64,000 nt of DNA from Hormoscilla sp. GM7CHS1pb (GTDB taxonomy: Bacteria > Cyanobacteriota > Cyanobacteriia > Cyanobacteriales > Desertifilaceae): positions 124,001 to 188,000 of the forward strand of contig JACONN010000003.1 of the NCBI GenBank assembly GCA_014323675.1, read 5' to 3'. A program made the position numbers and the translations under genes. This document shows, piece by piece, positions 49,139-58,099 of the stretch (its first letter is position 1; each line of letters starts with the position of its first letter). Below the pieces are notes generated by a model. That model was not told the DNA's origin, searched no databases, and saw only the letters and a list, made by a program, of their open reading frames with translations.

Positions 49139-50188
49139 GTGCGATTAGTTTAGCGTAAACTGACTTGACACAGTTAAAAAAAAAGAGACCGCTAGCAGGG
49201 TTCCATTAGCCCTGACAACTTACAGGTGATGGTGGTGCAAGCCACCCCGACTCTGCAGGAGTGAAAGCACAGTCCCTACAGCAGCGTCGTGTCCAGAGAC
49301 GCCCACCCCTGTCGCTGCCGGGCAGGCGAGCGACAGGGTGGGCGCTCTCGGACACAATGGCATCAATCTGTAAAGCGGGGGCGTTCCCAGGCAGAGCCGT
49401 GGGAACGAGGACGCACTGACTGGTAGCCTAAACCGGTTAACGTCAAGCAAGTAACTATGATGAGCAAAAGCAAAGGTTCATATAAACGTCGTCAGTCAAA
49501 ACCAGTGCAGCCAGGCTGATACACTGGCCCAAAAGGGAAAGGATACAGGTCATTGGCGGCTCGTTCCCCGACCAATAAGCACTGACAACAAACCCGGCGG
49601 AGAGAACCCATCTAACCTTTTTTTACTATGCGAATTCTATTGACAGGCCCGCCCGGGTCAGGAAAAAGCACCGTTGGAGAACTGCTGGCCGCCGCCTTTC
49701 CCCTAATCCACCTGGATTCGTACGGGAGCGTAAAACACGTCGCCTGCGAGAAAAAATGGATAGTAGGAACGGACGATCTGCCGATACTGGAGAACGCAGT
49801 TTACGAAGGTATATCTGATAATCTCAAAGGCGTGGCGACAGTTTTAAAGCCCGACGTCACCATCGTTCTGGATCGTCCGGTGACGGAAATTCAGATGGTG
49901 TACGCTGAACGAGGCAACGATGAGACGAATGCTTTCGCCGACGAATTCCGGGCGCTGGCGGGAAATACAAGTGAGGCGCTGAGATTAATAGAGAAATCCA
50001 AAGCTTTCGGTCGTGAGATGCGGGAAGCAGGATTTCGTGTCATGCACGACTACTGCCATGATATCTGCCAGGGATGGCAGCAAAGGCCGTATCCATGACA
50101 AGGATGACGAAACTGAGTCCCCGGATGAGGTGAAAGTCTCACGTCCGGTTTTGAAGACGAGTCGGTACGGTGACGTACTGGCTTAGTT
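49139..50188 (+). mobile_element. Group II intron D carrying a kinase-like ORF
   Basis: 5' end GTGCGATTAGTTTAGCG at 49139, homologous to intron B for about 450 nt (to AACCCGGCG near 49600). The rest of domain I and domains II-III of B are missing. After the kinase ORF come a domain V-like hairpin (GAGTCCCCGGATGAGGTGAA then AGTCTCACGTCCGGTTTT, 50119-50153) and a domain VI-like stem (GTCGGTACGGTGACGTACTG) ending near TTTAAT at about 50188. A CGTTCCCAGGCAGAGCCGTG palindrome is inserted within domain I (49382-49407). Splicing is unlikely with domains II-III absent. It lies antisense in the vWA gene. Confidence 0.78.
49628..50098 (+). CDS. P-loop kinase-like protein inside group II intron D
   Basis: ATG 49628, with no clear RBS (preceded by a T-run), gives 156 residues. 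Walker A GPPGSGKSTVGELLAAAFPL at the very N-terminus, then LIHLDSYGSVKHVACE (an adenylate/shikimate-kinase-like acceptor Asp), NAVYEGISDNLKGVATVLKP (Glu as in Walker B-like position), VTIVLDRPVTEIQMVYAERG, and a helical C-terminus AFGREMREAGFRVMHDYCHD. It belongs to the small nucleoside/shikimate/adenylate-kinase-like P-loop group; substrate unknown. It occupies the place where the intron should have domains II-IV and its reverse transcriptase. The frame is intact, unlike most genes around. Confidence 0.65.
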   Translation: MRILLTGPPGSGKSTVGELLAAAFPLIHLDSYGSVKHVACEKKWIVGTDDLPILENAVYEGISDNLKGVATVLKPDVTIVLDRPVTEIQMVYAERGNDETNAFADEFRALAGNTSEALRLIEKSKAFGREMREAGFRVMHDYCHDICQGWQQRPYP

Positions 50189-51072
50189 TAATGGGCCAGT
50201 TGCCCCAAATGTAATGCTTGCGGATAATTCCAGTCGCCCTCTTCTGCAGGTATGCCCATGACTGTTCCTCGCAATACCAGAAGTCTACTTGCGCTATTTT
50301 CTCCCGTGACTTCAATTCTCAGATTGCACAAGCTGACTAGATCTGACTCGATCGACACCACCAGTCCTTTGAGCGACCAAATGGTTGCGCCTTGACCGTC
50401 TAAAATCAGGGGACGATCGATCGCAATCGGACCTGCATACTCTCCGCCAGCAGGCCGCAATTGCAACGTAGCTTCGTCCTCTAAGGAATCCAGTTGCATT
50501 TGTAGAGATAATCTCCCTTGTTTGCCTACTGGCTGAACTTTTAGGTCATCCAGCTTGCCGTCCGTCATAAAAACGAACATACATCGCTTGGCATCGACAA
50601 AACGTTCGACAAAGTATTTAACAGCGGGAGTCAGTGAAGTGCCTAAACCAAAGGTAACCTGGCTGGGACCATTGATAGCTATTGTCCGACATTGCTCCTC
50701 AGTAAAATCTCCCAATACTTCCTTTTTACTGCCATCACCGCACGCCCAATAAATCACCGTAGTGCCGCCATCGGCATCAAAATTTCCAGCAAAATAGGCG
50801 ATGAATTCTCTAGCTAAGGGTTGGACAATATTAGGAGTCGCCCGTAAATATCCCCGATCGATTGCATCTTCATAAGCCTGCTTTTGAAAAGATTTAACAG
50901 TTCTTCCATCTTCGTTACGAGTTTCAATCCATTCCCTCTTCTCGTAATCCTTCGCCACATCTGGGGGAACTTTACCTTCAAGTGCTCGCCCGTACCAGCT
51001 CTTCATAGAAGCACTGGCATCTAACGCCACACCTGTACGCCAGCCTTCAGCTTCACTTCCTTGAGGTTCCAT

Positions 51073-51453
51073 CAGGATGGTAAACTGAACCTGGTTTGGG
51101 GACTGTCGAAGCTGTCAGCAATAAGCAGGTAAACACAAATAAACTAGCTTATGTTAAGAAATGTAAAAAGATGATCTATTTCTGGGAGAGGCTTTCAGCC
51201 AATTTAACAAAAATTTACATAGTTGAGTTTAATTATGCACACCTACTTAAGTGCGAGGGCCCAGATGATGGAGGTTTGCCTGCCCAAAAAACAGCTGAGG
51301 CCCTGTTGCAGTCAGTTCCGCAAATCCAGGGAATCTAGAGTCCGATTCCTAGAACGGCCAGTGCTCCCGACCGCATCAAGTCAGCACATACCCATAACTC
51401 CTCGGCATGTGCTACAATAGTTAGGTTGTTCAGCCAAATAAAACCTACTGGCT
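51073..51453. other. Intergenic, possible promoter
   Basis: About 380 bp between divergent genes. TACAAT at 51411-51416, 38 bp before the DprA-like start, is a plausible -10 element; no convincing -35. Nothing else recognised. Confidence 0.35.
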
Positions 51454-51957
51454 TTGATTCAATCGATCGAGCTACCCAAGATTGATACATTAGAGCAAGA
51501 GCTAGCGGCCATCCAACAAACAAGCTCTAAGCGAATTGCCTTGTTGGGGTCGCGTCACGTGCCAATCACTCATCAGCATCTGATCGAGCTGATGAGCTAT
51601 GCTCTGGTAGAGACCGGGAATCGTCTGATTACTTCTGGTGCCGGTGGCACCAATGCGGCGGCGATCCGGGGGGCGATGCGGGCAAACCCTAACATGTTGA
51701 CGGTAATTTTGCCCCAAAGTTTAGATCGTCAACCCTGGGAATCTCGCCAGCAACTGGAAAAGGTGATCCATCTGGTGGAAAAGCCAGAAAACAATGAACT
51801 GTCACTGGCAGAAGCTAGTGCTTTGTGCAATACGGAGATCGTCTCCAGATGCCAGCAGTTGATCTGTTTTGCCTTTCACGACAGCACCACCTTGCTGAAA
51901 ACCTGCCGCGATGCGGAAGACCAGCGTAAGGTGGTGACTTTGTTCTATTTTGATTAG
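51454..51957 (+). CDS. DprA/Smf-like DNA recombination-mediator protein
   Basis: 167 residues of the single-domain DprA-like Rossmann family common in cyanobacteria. Motifs: SKRIALLGSRHVPITHQHLI (GSR phosphate loop), NRLITSGAGGTNAAAIRGAM (SGxAxGxD-like), and LTVILPQSLDRQPWESRQQL. The frame begins with TTG at 51454 (family proteins start close to IELPKIDTL); no ATG is available upstream in frame. A role in DNA uptake or recombination is inferred from the annotation name only. It is 4 bp upstream of the MAPEG gene. Confidence 0.75.
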   Translation: MIQSIELPKIDTLEQELAAIQQTSSKRIALLGSRHVPITHQHLIELMSYALVETGNRLITSGAGGTNAAAIRGAMRANPNMLTVILPQSLDRQPWESRQQLEKVIHLVEKPENNELSLAEASALCNTEIVSRCQQLICFAFHDSTTLLKTCRDAEDQRKVVTLFYFD

Positions 51958-51961
51958 GAAC

Positions 51962-52375
51962 ATGGATTTATCACAATTGCCGGTGTCAGCAATGCTGTTG
52001 TACTCTATTGCCGCAGCAGCGGTGCTGATATCTGCCTTTTTTGGTGGTGGCCTATGGACCCCGGTGGGGTACGATCGGGGAGCACCCCGGGCTATGTTTG
52101 ATAGGCTGCCGGATTATGCTAAAAGAGCAACCTGGGCTCACCAGAACTCTTTTGAAACTTTCACGATCTATGCAGCAGCAGCTTTGATGGCTTATGCAAC
52201 CGGCACCGACGCGACAGCTGCTGCTGTGGCAGCAGTTGTCTTTGTGGGGGCGAGGTTGCTATACTCGGTGTTTTATATTTTGAATGTGCCCTTGGGGCGA
52301 TCGCTCATGTTTGCCAGAGGCCAGGTTTGCACTATCACTTTAATTGTCTTAAGCCTGTTGATAGTCAGCAGTTAG
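51962..52375 (+). CDS. MAPEG-family membrane protein
   Basis: 137 residues with four predicted helices: MLLYSIAAAAVLISAFFGGG, the loop LPDYAKRATWAHQNSFETFT with the family E-x-x-x motif region, IYAAAALMAYATGT, AAVAAVVFVGARLLYSVFYI and CTITLIVLSLLIV. MAPEG proteins in eukaryotes act in eicosanoid and glutathione metabolism; the bacterial role is unknown. ATG 51962 chosen. Confidence 0.85.
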   Translation: MDLSQLPVSAMLLYSIAAAAVLISAFFGGGLWTPVGYDRGAPRAMFDRLPDYAKRATWAHQNSFETFTIYAAAALMAYATGTDATAAAVAAVVFVGARLLYSVFYILNVPLGRSLMFARGQVCTITLIVLSLLIVSS

Positions 52376-52426
52376 ACCGACAGACCATAAGTTAAGCCAT
52401 TAGTCAAGAGAAAAGGGAAAATAATT

Positions 52427-52918
52427 ATGGCTTCTACCTATTCCTTTGATATTGTCAGCGACTTTGACCACCAAGAATTGGTAAATGCCCTAGACCAGAC
52501 TAACCGTGAAATAAAAAGTCGCTACGACTTGAAAGATACCAAGACGACCTTGGAATTAAGCGAGGAAGTAATTACGGTAAATACAGATAGCGAATTCACC
52601 CTGCAGGCGGTTCACACCGCCCTGCAGACGAAAGCGGCGAAGCGAAATCTGTCGCTGAAAATATTTGATTTCCAGAACGCGGAATCAGCAAGCGGCGATC
52701 GGGTACGTCAAGAAATTAAACTCAAGAGAGGGATTAGTCAGGAAATCGCCAAAAAAATAACCAAGTTAATTCGGGATAAATTCAAAAAGGTGCAAGGATC
52801 GATTCAAGGAGATGCCGTGCGGGTTTCTGCTAAGTCCAAAGATGAACTGCAACAGGTGATTCAATTGCTAAAACAGGAAGATTTCCCCATAGACTTGCAG
52901 TTTACTAACTATCGCTAA
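52427..52918 (+). CDS. yajQ: YajQ-family nucleotide-binding protein
   Basis: 163 residues, full length. Start [20 protein letters not shown], then [40 protein letters not shown] and [20 protein letters not shown] are the family's conserved blocks. Some homologues bind cyclic di-GMP. ATG 52427 has AAAAGGGAAAAT upstream. Confidence 0.93.
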   Translation: MASTYSFDIVSDFDHQELVNALDQTNREIKSRYDLKDTKTTLELSEEVITVNTDSEFTLQAVHTALQTKAAKRNLSLKIFDFQNAESASGDRVRQEIKLKRGISQEIAKKITKLIRDKFKKVQGSIQGDAVRVSAKSKDELQQVIQLLKQEDFPIDLQFTNYR

Positions 52919-52941
52919 ATTGACAATTGTCATTGGCCGTA

Positions 52942-52968
52942 GGTTGGGTTGAGGCACGAAACCCAACC
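52942..52968. terminator. Hairpin after yajQ
   Basis: GGTTGGGTT pairs with AACCCAACC across GAGGCACGA. This is a common dispersed cyanobacterial palindrome located between the convergent yajQ and ompA-like genes, so it may terminate both. A half copy (AAACCCAACCGATGCA) lies at about 460. Confidence 0.6.
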
Positions 52969-53005
52969 GGTGCATATCATTTTGGGCAGGCGGACGCAAC
53001 TATTC

Positions 53006-53845
53006 TTAATCAATAGAGATTTCAAGGCGACGGTTGCGTTGTCGTTTGCTATCAGTATCATTGCCCACTAGGGGGCGAGTTTCTCCGTATCCGATCGCAT
53101 ACCAGCGATACTTATCGCCTTTCCCTGCGGCGAGATATTGCTTGACAACTTGTGCTCTTTGTAATGAGAGTAGGAGGTTATCTTGGGCGTCACCTACATT
53201 ATCCGTGTGGGCGGCGATGCGTACAGTGGATCCCTCGCAGGAAGACATCTCGCTAATGATGCTATCTAAGATTGCTTGCTGATTGGGATTAAGAGTGGTT
53301 TTGTCTCCTGGGAATAGAATGTCACTGGGTAGAGTAACCATGAAGGTGGGTGGTCTCCGGTCCCAACCGGAATTGTTGGGATCTAGTTGCTCGGAGACGA
53401 TCTCCAGGCGGGCTTCAATGTTAATTTTTGAACTGGACCCCATGATTTCGGTTTCTAGGGCCGCTGTGCGATCGCGCAAATTCTGCAACTGGGACTGCAA
53501 CTGGGTTAACTGTGCTTGTAAGTTTTGCCTTTGTAAGGGCGTTAGGGGCGTGACAGGGCCTGATGTATTAGTATACTGGCGTTTAAGGTCGGCGATCGTC
53601 TGGGTCAAAGAACGGCGCAGGGCTTTTTCTACTAAGGGCATTTGAGGATTTTTTGCTGGAAAGAAATGGGCGATCGCCACTCCGGAGATAAAAGATAAAC
53701 TTCCTCCCACCCCTAGAAGCAACAGTCTAAATATCACCACCAGTAACAGCCGCATTAAGCTGCTAGCCAATGTTGGCCTCGATGTTTCCAGGAATTCATC
53801 ATATTCAGTCACGGATTGTTTGGTGTAAGGGATATACCATGCCAA
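53006..53845 (-). CDS. OmpA-family peptidoglycan-binding protein with one membrane helix
   Basis: 279 residues. N-terminal cytoplasmic part, one helix (LLLVVIFRLLLLGVGGSLSF), a coiled coil (LQRQNLQAQLTQLQSQLQNL), then an OmpA C-like domain: DILFPGDKTTLNPNQQAILD, VRIAAHTDNVGDAQDNLLLS, LQRAQVVKQYLAA and YGETRPLVGNDTDSKRQRNR with the peptidoglycan-binding D...R pair. It is thus an inner-membrane-anchored protein reaching the cell wall. Similar proteins accompany motility or secretion machines. Confidence 0.9.
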   Translation of the reverse strand: MAWYIPYTKQSVTEYDEFLETSRPTLASSLMRLLLVVIFRLLLLGVGGSLSFISGVAIAHFFPAKNPQMPLVEKALRRSLTQTIADLKRQYTNTSGPVTPLTPLQRQNLQAQLTQLQSQLQNLRDRTAALETEIMGSSSKINIEARLEIVSEQLDPNNSGWDRRPPTFMVTLPSDILFPGDKTTLNPNQQAILDSIISEMSSCEGSTVRIAAHTDNVGDAQDNLLLSLQRAQVVKQYLAAGKGDKYRWYAIGYGETRPLVGNDTDSKRQRNRRLEISID

Positions 53846-54249
53846 TAGCTTAACTTGTTAAATACTGACTCGTCTGAACCTTTCAAAGTATACATGCCAA
53901 TCCCAATGGTTATCAATTGTCTTTTATCCCCCAATTTATGAGACAAATATAGTCAATAACTGATAAAATCAATAATTTCACTGAAGCAGCAAAGCATGAT
54001 ATAACTGTGGAGATTGTGGTATAATCATGGATAAACTGGTGACAAATAGCTAGGGAGGGGCTGGTCGTTGGGAAATAAGTATTTTTGCGCTCTTCGGCAG
54101 AATGGCCTCTGGATGGGGATGGTGCTGACAACTGACTCTCAGGGGGGACACGGGAGCAACTGACGATACAGATAAACTTGCATAAGTCCGTTACGATCGC
54201 TGGTGGGATGGCTTCTCACACAAAGATGCTAATTGAGAGAGATATTTCC
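53846..54249. other. Intergenic, nothing recognised
   Basis: About 400 AT-rich bp between divergent genes; only short frames without motifs. Confidence 0.4.
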
Positions 54250-54689
54250 ATGTTAAAGCGCCTAATTAATTCAGCTTCGTTTTACCCAAAGTCATTTCTG
54301 TTGCTATTGACAACTACTCTGCTGCTGGCCAGACCATCTACTTTAACCAATCGGATGTTCGGGTCTTCAGCCCCGGTTAAGGCTACGGAAGTTTCTGCAT
54401 CTACTTTCAGCCCAAGTTCGTTATCCCAGCAGGAGGATCCCTCAATAGTCCCTATCCAGTACCCTGGAATTGGGTAATGAAAACACATGGCTTAGTTAGC
54501 TAAACCGTTGGTTCGGGGATCCGCCATTACCGCAGTCCCTCATTGGTTTCCCCAGATGGTGAGTATGCTGCCTATAGCCGGATCCAGCTACAAGTACAGC
54601 CGGAGTTACACCGAAGTCGCGTCAGTAGTGTAATGTTCCTGGAAAATCTCAAGACTGGAGATTTGCAGGTGCGGATTACTTCGTTCTAG
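54250..54689 (+). pseudogene. Exported protein, frameshifted and truncated
   Basis: ATG 54250 starts MLKRLINSASFYPKSFLLLL with a signal-peptide-like hydrophobic stretch and leads to DPSIVPIQYPGIG, where it stops. In another frame, after about 40 bp, it continues SGIRHYRSPSLVSPDGEYAA then YSRIQLQVQPELHRSRVSSV and MFLENLKTGDLQVRITSF and stops. The SPDGxYxAY pattern is the first blade of a WD40/PD40-like propeller, so the original was probably a much longer exported beta-propeller protein. A relic. Confidence 0.5.
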
Positions 54690-55240
54690 AACGTCGGAAA
54701 GCGTAGAAGTCATTGACAAAAAAAAGAAAATGTGCATACGCTAAAATTGGTAGCGATCATAACAATTTTAGCAAAATCACGAACTCCCACACCGGCTTCA
54801 AGTTAGGAGCGGGAAACGAGCAGAACAACGATTTTCCGTCTATGCACAGATTGTTAAATTTGTCAAGCATTATTAGGGGACCGGCGCTCTAGGCTGGTAG
54901 TCCGATCGCCATCTGAAATGAGAAAGTTGTTAAGGACTGTACACGGTCACCCATTAAGTTGTCAGTGTAGGCAATTGCGGACTGTAACAGCATTTGCCCG
55001 ATCGCCTCTAGTATTTACGGAGGCTATCGATTGAGTTGGTATGGTAAGCTGAAAAGGTATTGTTGTTTAGGGTTGGTTTATGAGGTACGCAAGAGGGTGA
55101 GGGCAGGTTTCCTCTTGCTCTTCCTAATAATGCTTTCTTAAAAGTCTGGATATTCTGGAGTGTCTTCAAGTGTTTTGCCAAACCCTTTTTCGATTTAGCA
55201 CCTGCATCTTCTATAGGAGACAAAATTGCAGATTTCGTAA
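54690..55240. other. Intergenic, nothing recognised
   Basis: About 550 bp, no conserved frame on either strand. A minus-strand frame at 55008-55223 has no motifs. Confidence 0.35.
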
Positions 55241-55592
55241 CAAGCTACTTCACTAGCTACTTATACGGCTCAGTATGGTCAGATTTTTGGTTTGATGAGC
55301 TTAATGATGGGTGGAGCAGGTCAAATATATCTGGGTCAAGTAAGAAAAGGCGTAACATTGATTTTCTTAACAATGGCTTTGAGATACATTTCCTCATCAG
55401 AAATATCTATTATACCGTCACCCAACGTTTTAATTATGCTTATCTCCGGGGTTATTTTGGGCTATTGATGCTTTCTTGCTTGCAAAAACCTATCAGGTCA
55501 GCGATCGAAGACTTGGAAGGTGGGAGTTAGGTATTAAAAAGTTTGTTGTCTTTGGATACGCTGCATTCATTACAATTTTAATATTGACGTAA
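55241..55592 (+). pseudogene. TM2-domain-like membrane protein, degraded
   Basis: The frame from about 55241 reads TYTAQYGQIFGLMSLMMGGA then GQIYLGQVRKGVTLIFLTMA and stops at about 55467. The next frame continues WAIDAFLLAKTYQVSDRRLG and FVVFGYAAFITILILT to 55592. GxGQIYLGQxxKG is the TM2-type turn, with hydrophobic helices on both sides. The start is lost (an in-frame stop just before). Confidence 0.45.
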
Positions 55593-55716
55593 GTTCTTCT
55601 AGCGCTGCGCGCACTGCGTATACGCAACGGGCTCCGGAGCGCTAGAAACCGGGTTTCTCATTATTTCCTTTCACACAATTTATTATATTTGTCAAGCAGG
55701 GAAAAAAGCTTGTGCT

Positions 55717-56082
55717 TTAGCTGGTCAAGAGTGTTGCTCCCGATATTTGAATTTTCGGTCGCAGCTGCACTTGAACGTTACTATCAAAATTTACCTGCTT
55801 GGGAGAGAAGGAGAAAGCAAACTTTCCTTGTGATTCATCAATGATATCCAGATATTCTACTTGCTCGTAGCTGAAACTAACAATGGGAATGTCGGATAAT
55901 TTCAAGTCAATTTGCACGGATTCTTGAATGATGTCAACTCCAAATTTTAACACTACACCCATTTCGTCAGTTACTTCATAGCAAGAGTAACCGTCTTGGG
56001 GTTGAGAGATTTTTGGTTCTACCCAGAATAATTCCAATAATGTTAATTCATCTAATTCCGTTTTCAGCTTGACTCGTTTCAT
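55717..56082 (-). CDS. Putative immunity protein beside a toxin-tip fragment (121 aa)
   Basis: Intact 121-residue acidic protein, MKRVKLKTELDELTLLELFW then EPKISQPQDGYSCYEVTDEM and a beta-rich C-terminus. ATG 56082 overlaps the stop of the preceding toxin-like gene (ATGA) and has GGAG 7 nt upstream inside that gene. The tight overlap with a polymorphic-toxin-like C-terminal domain, and the small acidic character, suggest an immunity function. I know no family by sequence. Confidence 0.45.
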   Translation of the reverse strand: MKRVKLKTELDELTLLELFWVEPKISQPQDGYSCYEVTDEMGVVLKFGVDIIQESVQIDLKLSDIPIVSFSYEQVEYLDIIDESQGKFAFSFSPKQVNFDSNVQVQLRPKIQISGATLLTS

Positions 56083-56485
56083 TTTTGAACTCCAAATGGT
56101 TGAAAAATCATAAATCTTCTACTACCATCGGGCATAACTTCCCATGAACTCTGAACTTTGATAAACTTTCCTGATGGTCCGGCTAAAAGTGATTCGCGGT
56201 TCTCGGTATCTATGCCATAACTGTTTGAGAAGCGATCGCTCACATTATCTGGTAAGATAACAGCTTGATCGAGATGGGCCTTTTACGATTTCCCTGCCTT
56301 CTGGATCGTCATAAATACCTATTCTTTGGAGCTGTTGTGCATTTTGTGCTGCACGAGAAGAGTTGTGAGGGTCGGGTTTGATGTTTCTGTTGAAGATATA
56401 GTCAAGTTTGCGATCGTCAATGATGGCAATAATTTCAGCTGACGATCCTCGCTCTTCTTGTGTCAATCTCTTGGCTGATTTGGGT
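56079..56485 (-). pseudogene. C-terminal tip domain of a polymorphic toxin, frameshifted
   Basis: The reading starts after a TAA near 56486 with SAKRLTQEERGSSAEIIAII, DDRKLDYIFNRNIKPDPHNS and RAAQNAQQLQRIGIYDDPEG. A one-base shift near 56280 leads to HLDQAVILPDNVSDRFSNSY, RESLLAGPSGKFIKVQSSWE and VMPDGSRRFMIFQPFG. The RxxLLAGPxGxxKVxSxWExxPDG pattern is one I associate with toxin tips at the end of large secreted or Hint/RHS proteins; the carrier protein is absent. So it is an orphan toxin cassette or a relic. Confidence 0.45.
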
Positions 56486-56541
56486 TAAAACTGCTATATG
56501 TTGATTATGCTATCCTACTCTGGACCGGGAAGGGCGATTAT

Positions 56542-58002
56542 TCAATATCCTTGCCAAGGGGTGACTTGTAGGGTTCCCGTGGGAGTAAAGACGACTTGAA
56601 ATTGAGCCTGAACCTGATTGAATAGTGAGCGTTCTTTCTCGCGTAAGCTGGGGAGGGGAGTCCTCCCGAGGTACTTATAAGCGGATTGATTGAGGGGTTC
56701 ATAGTCGGCGATTTTTCCATCTTCGCTCACACCTACACGATAGAGCAAGTCTCCATCGAAGGTAGGTGTTGTTTTCCAATTGCGATCGATCAGGTCGTAA
56801 AGGTTTTGGTTCAAATTATCTACTACAGAGGGATCTGTAATTTGGGAAGTTACTCGGGGTGTTTCGGGAAATCCCCACCAGGGACTAACCTGGACAATGC
56901 CTGCGGGCGTAAACACTACCTTGAATTGGGCAATGGGTTCTGATTTTTCCGGAACGGTGGAGTTTTTACTGCTCTCAGTAGGAATGTAAATTAAGTCAGC
57001 TAGGGGAGGATTTTCCACTCCTAACTCGATCGCGCCCCGATTGACAGGCTTGTAACCCAAAATTGCTCCATCGCTACCTGTAGTGACGCGGTAGACTAAT
57101 TCTCCATCAAGATTGGCTCTGTCGGACCAGGCCCGGTCAACTTGCTCGAACAGTCTCCAATTCAATCTATACAGTTGGGTAGAATCGGTAATTTCTGGAG
57201 ATGAATTGAAAACATCCTCTAACGCTGCTGCTGAAAGGGACGATCGCCTTTCAGTTGGTGGCGTCTGCGAACTGGGTTCGGGAGTAGGGAGTTCTACTGA
57301 AGTTTCGGGTTCGGGAGTAGGGGGTTCTACTGGAATCCGCGAGGGTTCGGGAGTAGTCGCGGCCAGGTTTTCTTCCGTTGATTCGCTGGATGAAGACTGA
57401 GACGCTGGTTCGGTTGGGCGTTCGATTTCTGGAACGGGAACGAAGAAAAGTGCGATCGCCGCCAATGCTAAACCAGAGATGCCCAAAGCTGCTGGTGCGG
57501 CCCGCTGTACCACTGGCACTCTCGCCTGGACATATCGCGCTTGAACTGGCTTCCAGGCTGGAGATAGATCGGGCAAAGTCTGAGTATCAGCAAAAAACTG
57601 ATCTATGGCCTCCACCAAATCAAACAGCTGCATTGTGGTCAAATCGATCTGAATCGGCTTGGCACCGTTGGATTCTTTGCCATTGACAGCTACGGTGGGT
57701 TGCGCAATCAACCGATGTTGGTTTTCCCCGAGTCTCTCCAGATGCACCAGTGTGGAGGTCTGGGACTGGCTAGCGGGTACATGCACCCCACTCAGAAATG
57801 CTTGGCCATAGTGGCTGACTGCCGTTACCAAACTGACCAAGAATTCCTTTCCGCCAGTCAAAGACTGCTGTATCCCGGGAAATTGACATTCAGCCTCTGT
57901 CAAATTCGACAGGACTTCTGGCGGACTAGCTGAGGTATTGTCCTGAGTTCCCTCTAGTCTCAAAGTGCAATTAGGTAGACTATACAGACGCTGAATGCTC
58001 AT
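56542..58002 (-). CDS. DUF4335-family protein
   Basis: 486 residues. N-terminal domain (MSIQRLYSLPNCTLRLEGTQ, FPGIQQSLTGGKEFLVSLVT), one membrane helix (AALGISGLALAAIALFFVPV), a Pro/Glu/Ser linker with repeated PTPEPETSVELPTPEP, then two similar beta-rich repeats (YRLNWRLFEQVDRAW...VVFTPAGIVQVSPWWGF and LNQNLYDLIDRNW...VVFTPTGTLQVTPWQGY). It is restricted to cyanobacteria; role unknown. It lies about 100 bp downstream of DUF3038, its usual partner. Confidence 0.82.
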   Translation of the reverse strand: MSIQRLYSLPNCTLRLEGTQDNTSASPPEVLSNLTEAECQFPGIQQSLTGGKEFLVSLVTAVSHYGQAFLSGVHVPASQSQTSTLVHLERLGENQHRLIAQPTVAVNGKESNGAKPIQIDLTTMQLFDLVEAIDQFFADTQTLPDLSPAWKPVQARYVQARVPVVQRAAPAALGISGLALAAIALFFVPVPEIERPTEPASQSSSSESTEENLAATTPEPSRIPVEPPTPEPETSVELPTPEPSSQTPPTERRSSLSAAALEDVFNSSPEITDSTQLYRLNWRLFEQVDRAWSDRANLDGELVYRVTTGSDGAILGYKPVNRGAIELGVENPPLADLIYIPTESSKNSTVPEKSEPIAQFKVVFTPAGIVQVSPWWGFPETPRVTSQITDPSVVDNLNQNLYDLIDRNWKTTPTFDGDLLYRVGVSEDGKIADYEPLNQSAYKYLGRTPLPSLREKERSLFNQVQAQFQVVFTPTGTLQVTPWQGY

Positions 58003-58099
58003 GCCACCTCTCCATCAAACAAACTGGTCCAAAACCTTTGCATCCCATAGGTGCCAGTACAGAATAGCAGCTGGATTAACATTTTCATCGCTAACCGAT

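Larger units (their letters stand above)
48277..51072 (-). pseudogene. vWA-domain protein interrupted by group II intron D
   Basis: First exon (51072-50189): MEPQGSEAEGWRTGVALDAS with the MIDAS DASAS, the threonine segment FGLGTSLTPAVKYF, and FMTDGKLDDLKV; this is a von Willebrand factor A domain, then a beta-sandwich-like part to QALHLGQLA. Second part (49138-48277): VPCQLISRISEVDVQPNQLT, LPQDTLIYGSIFLVSASLKR, then a Pro/Ser-rich tail. Between them lies the 1.05-kb intron in the opposite orientation, which cannot be spliced from this gene's mRNA. Joining the sides gives about 580 residues. Homologues are thought to bind partners through the metal site; function unknown. Confidence 0.8.
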
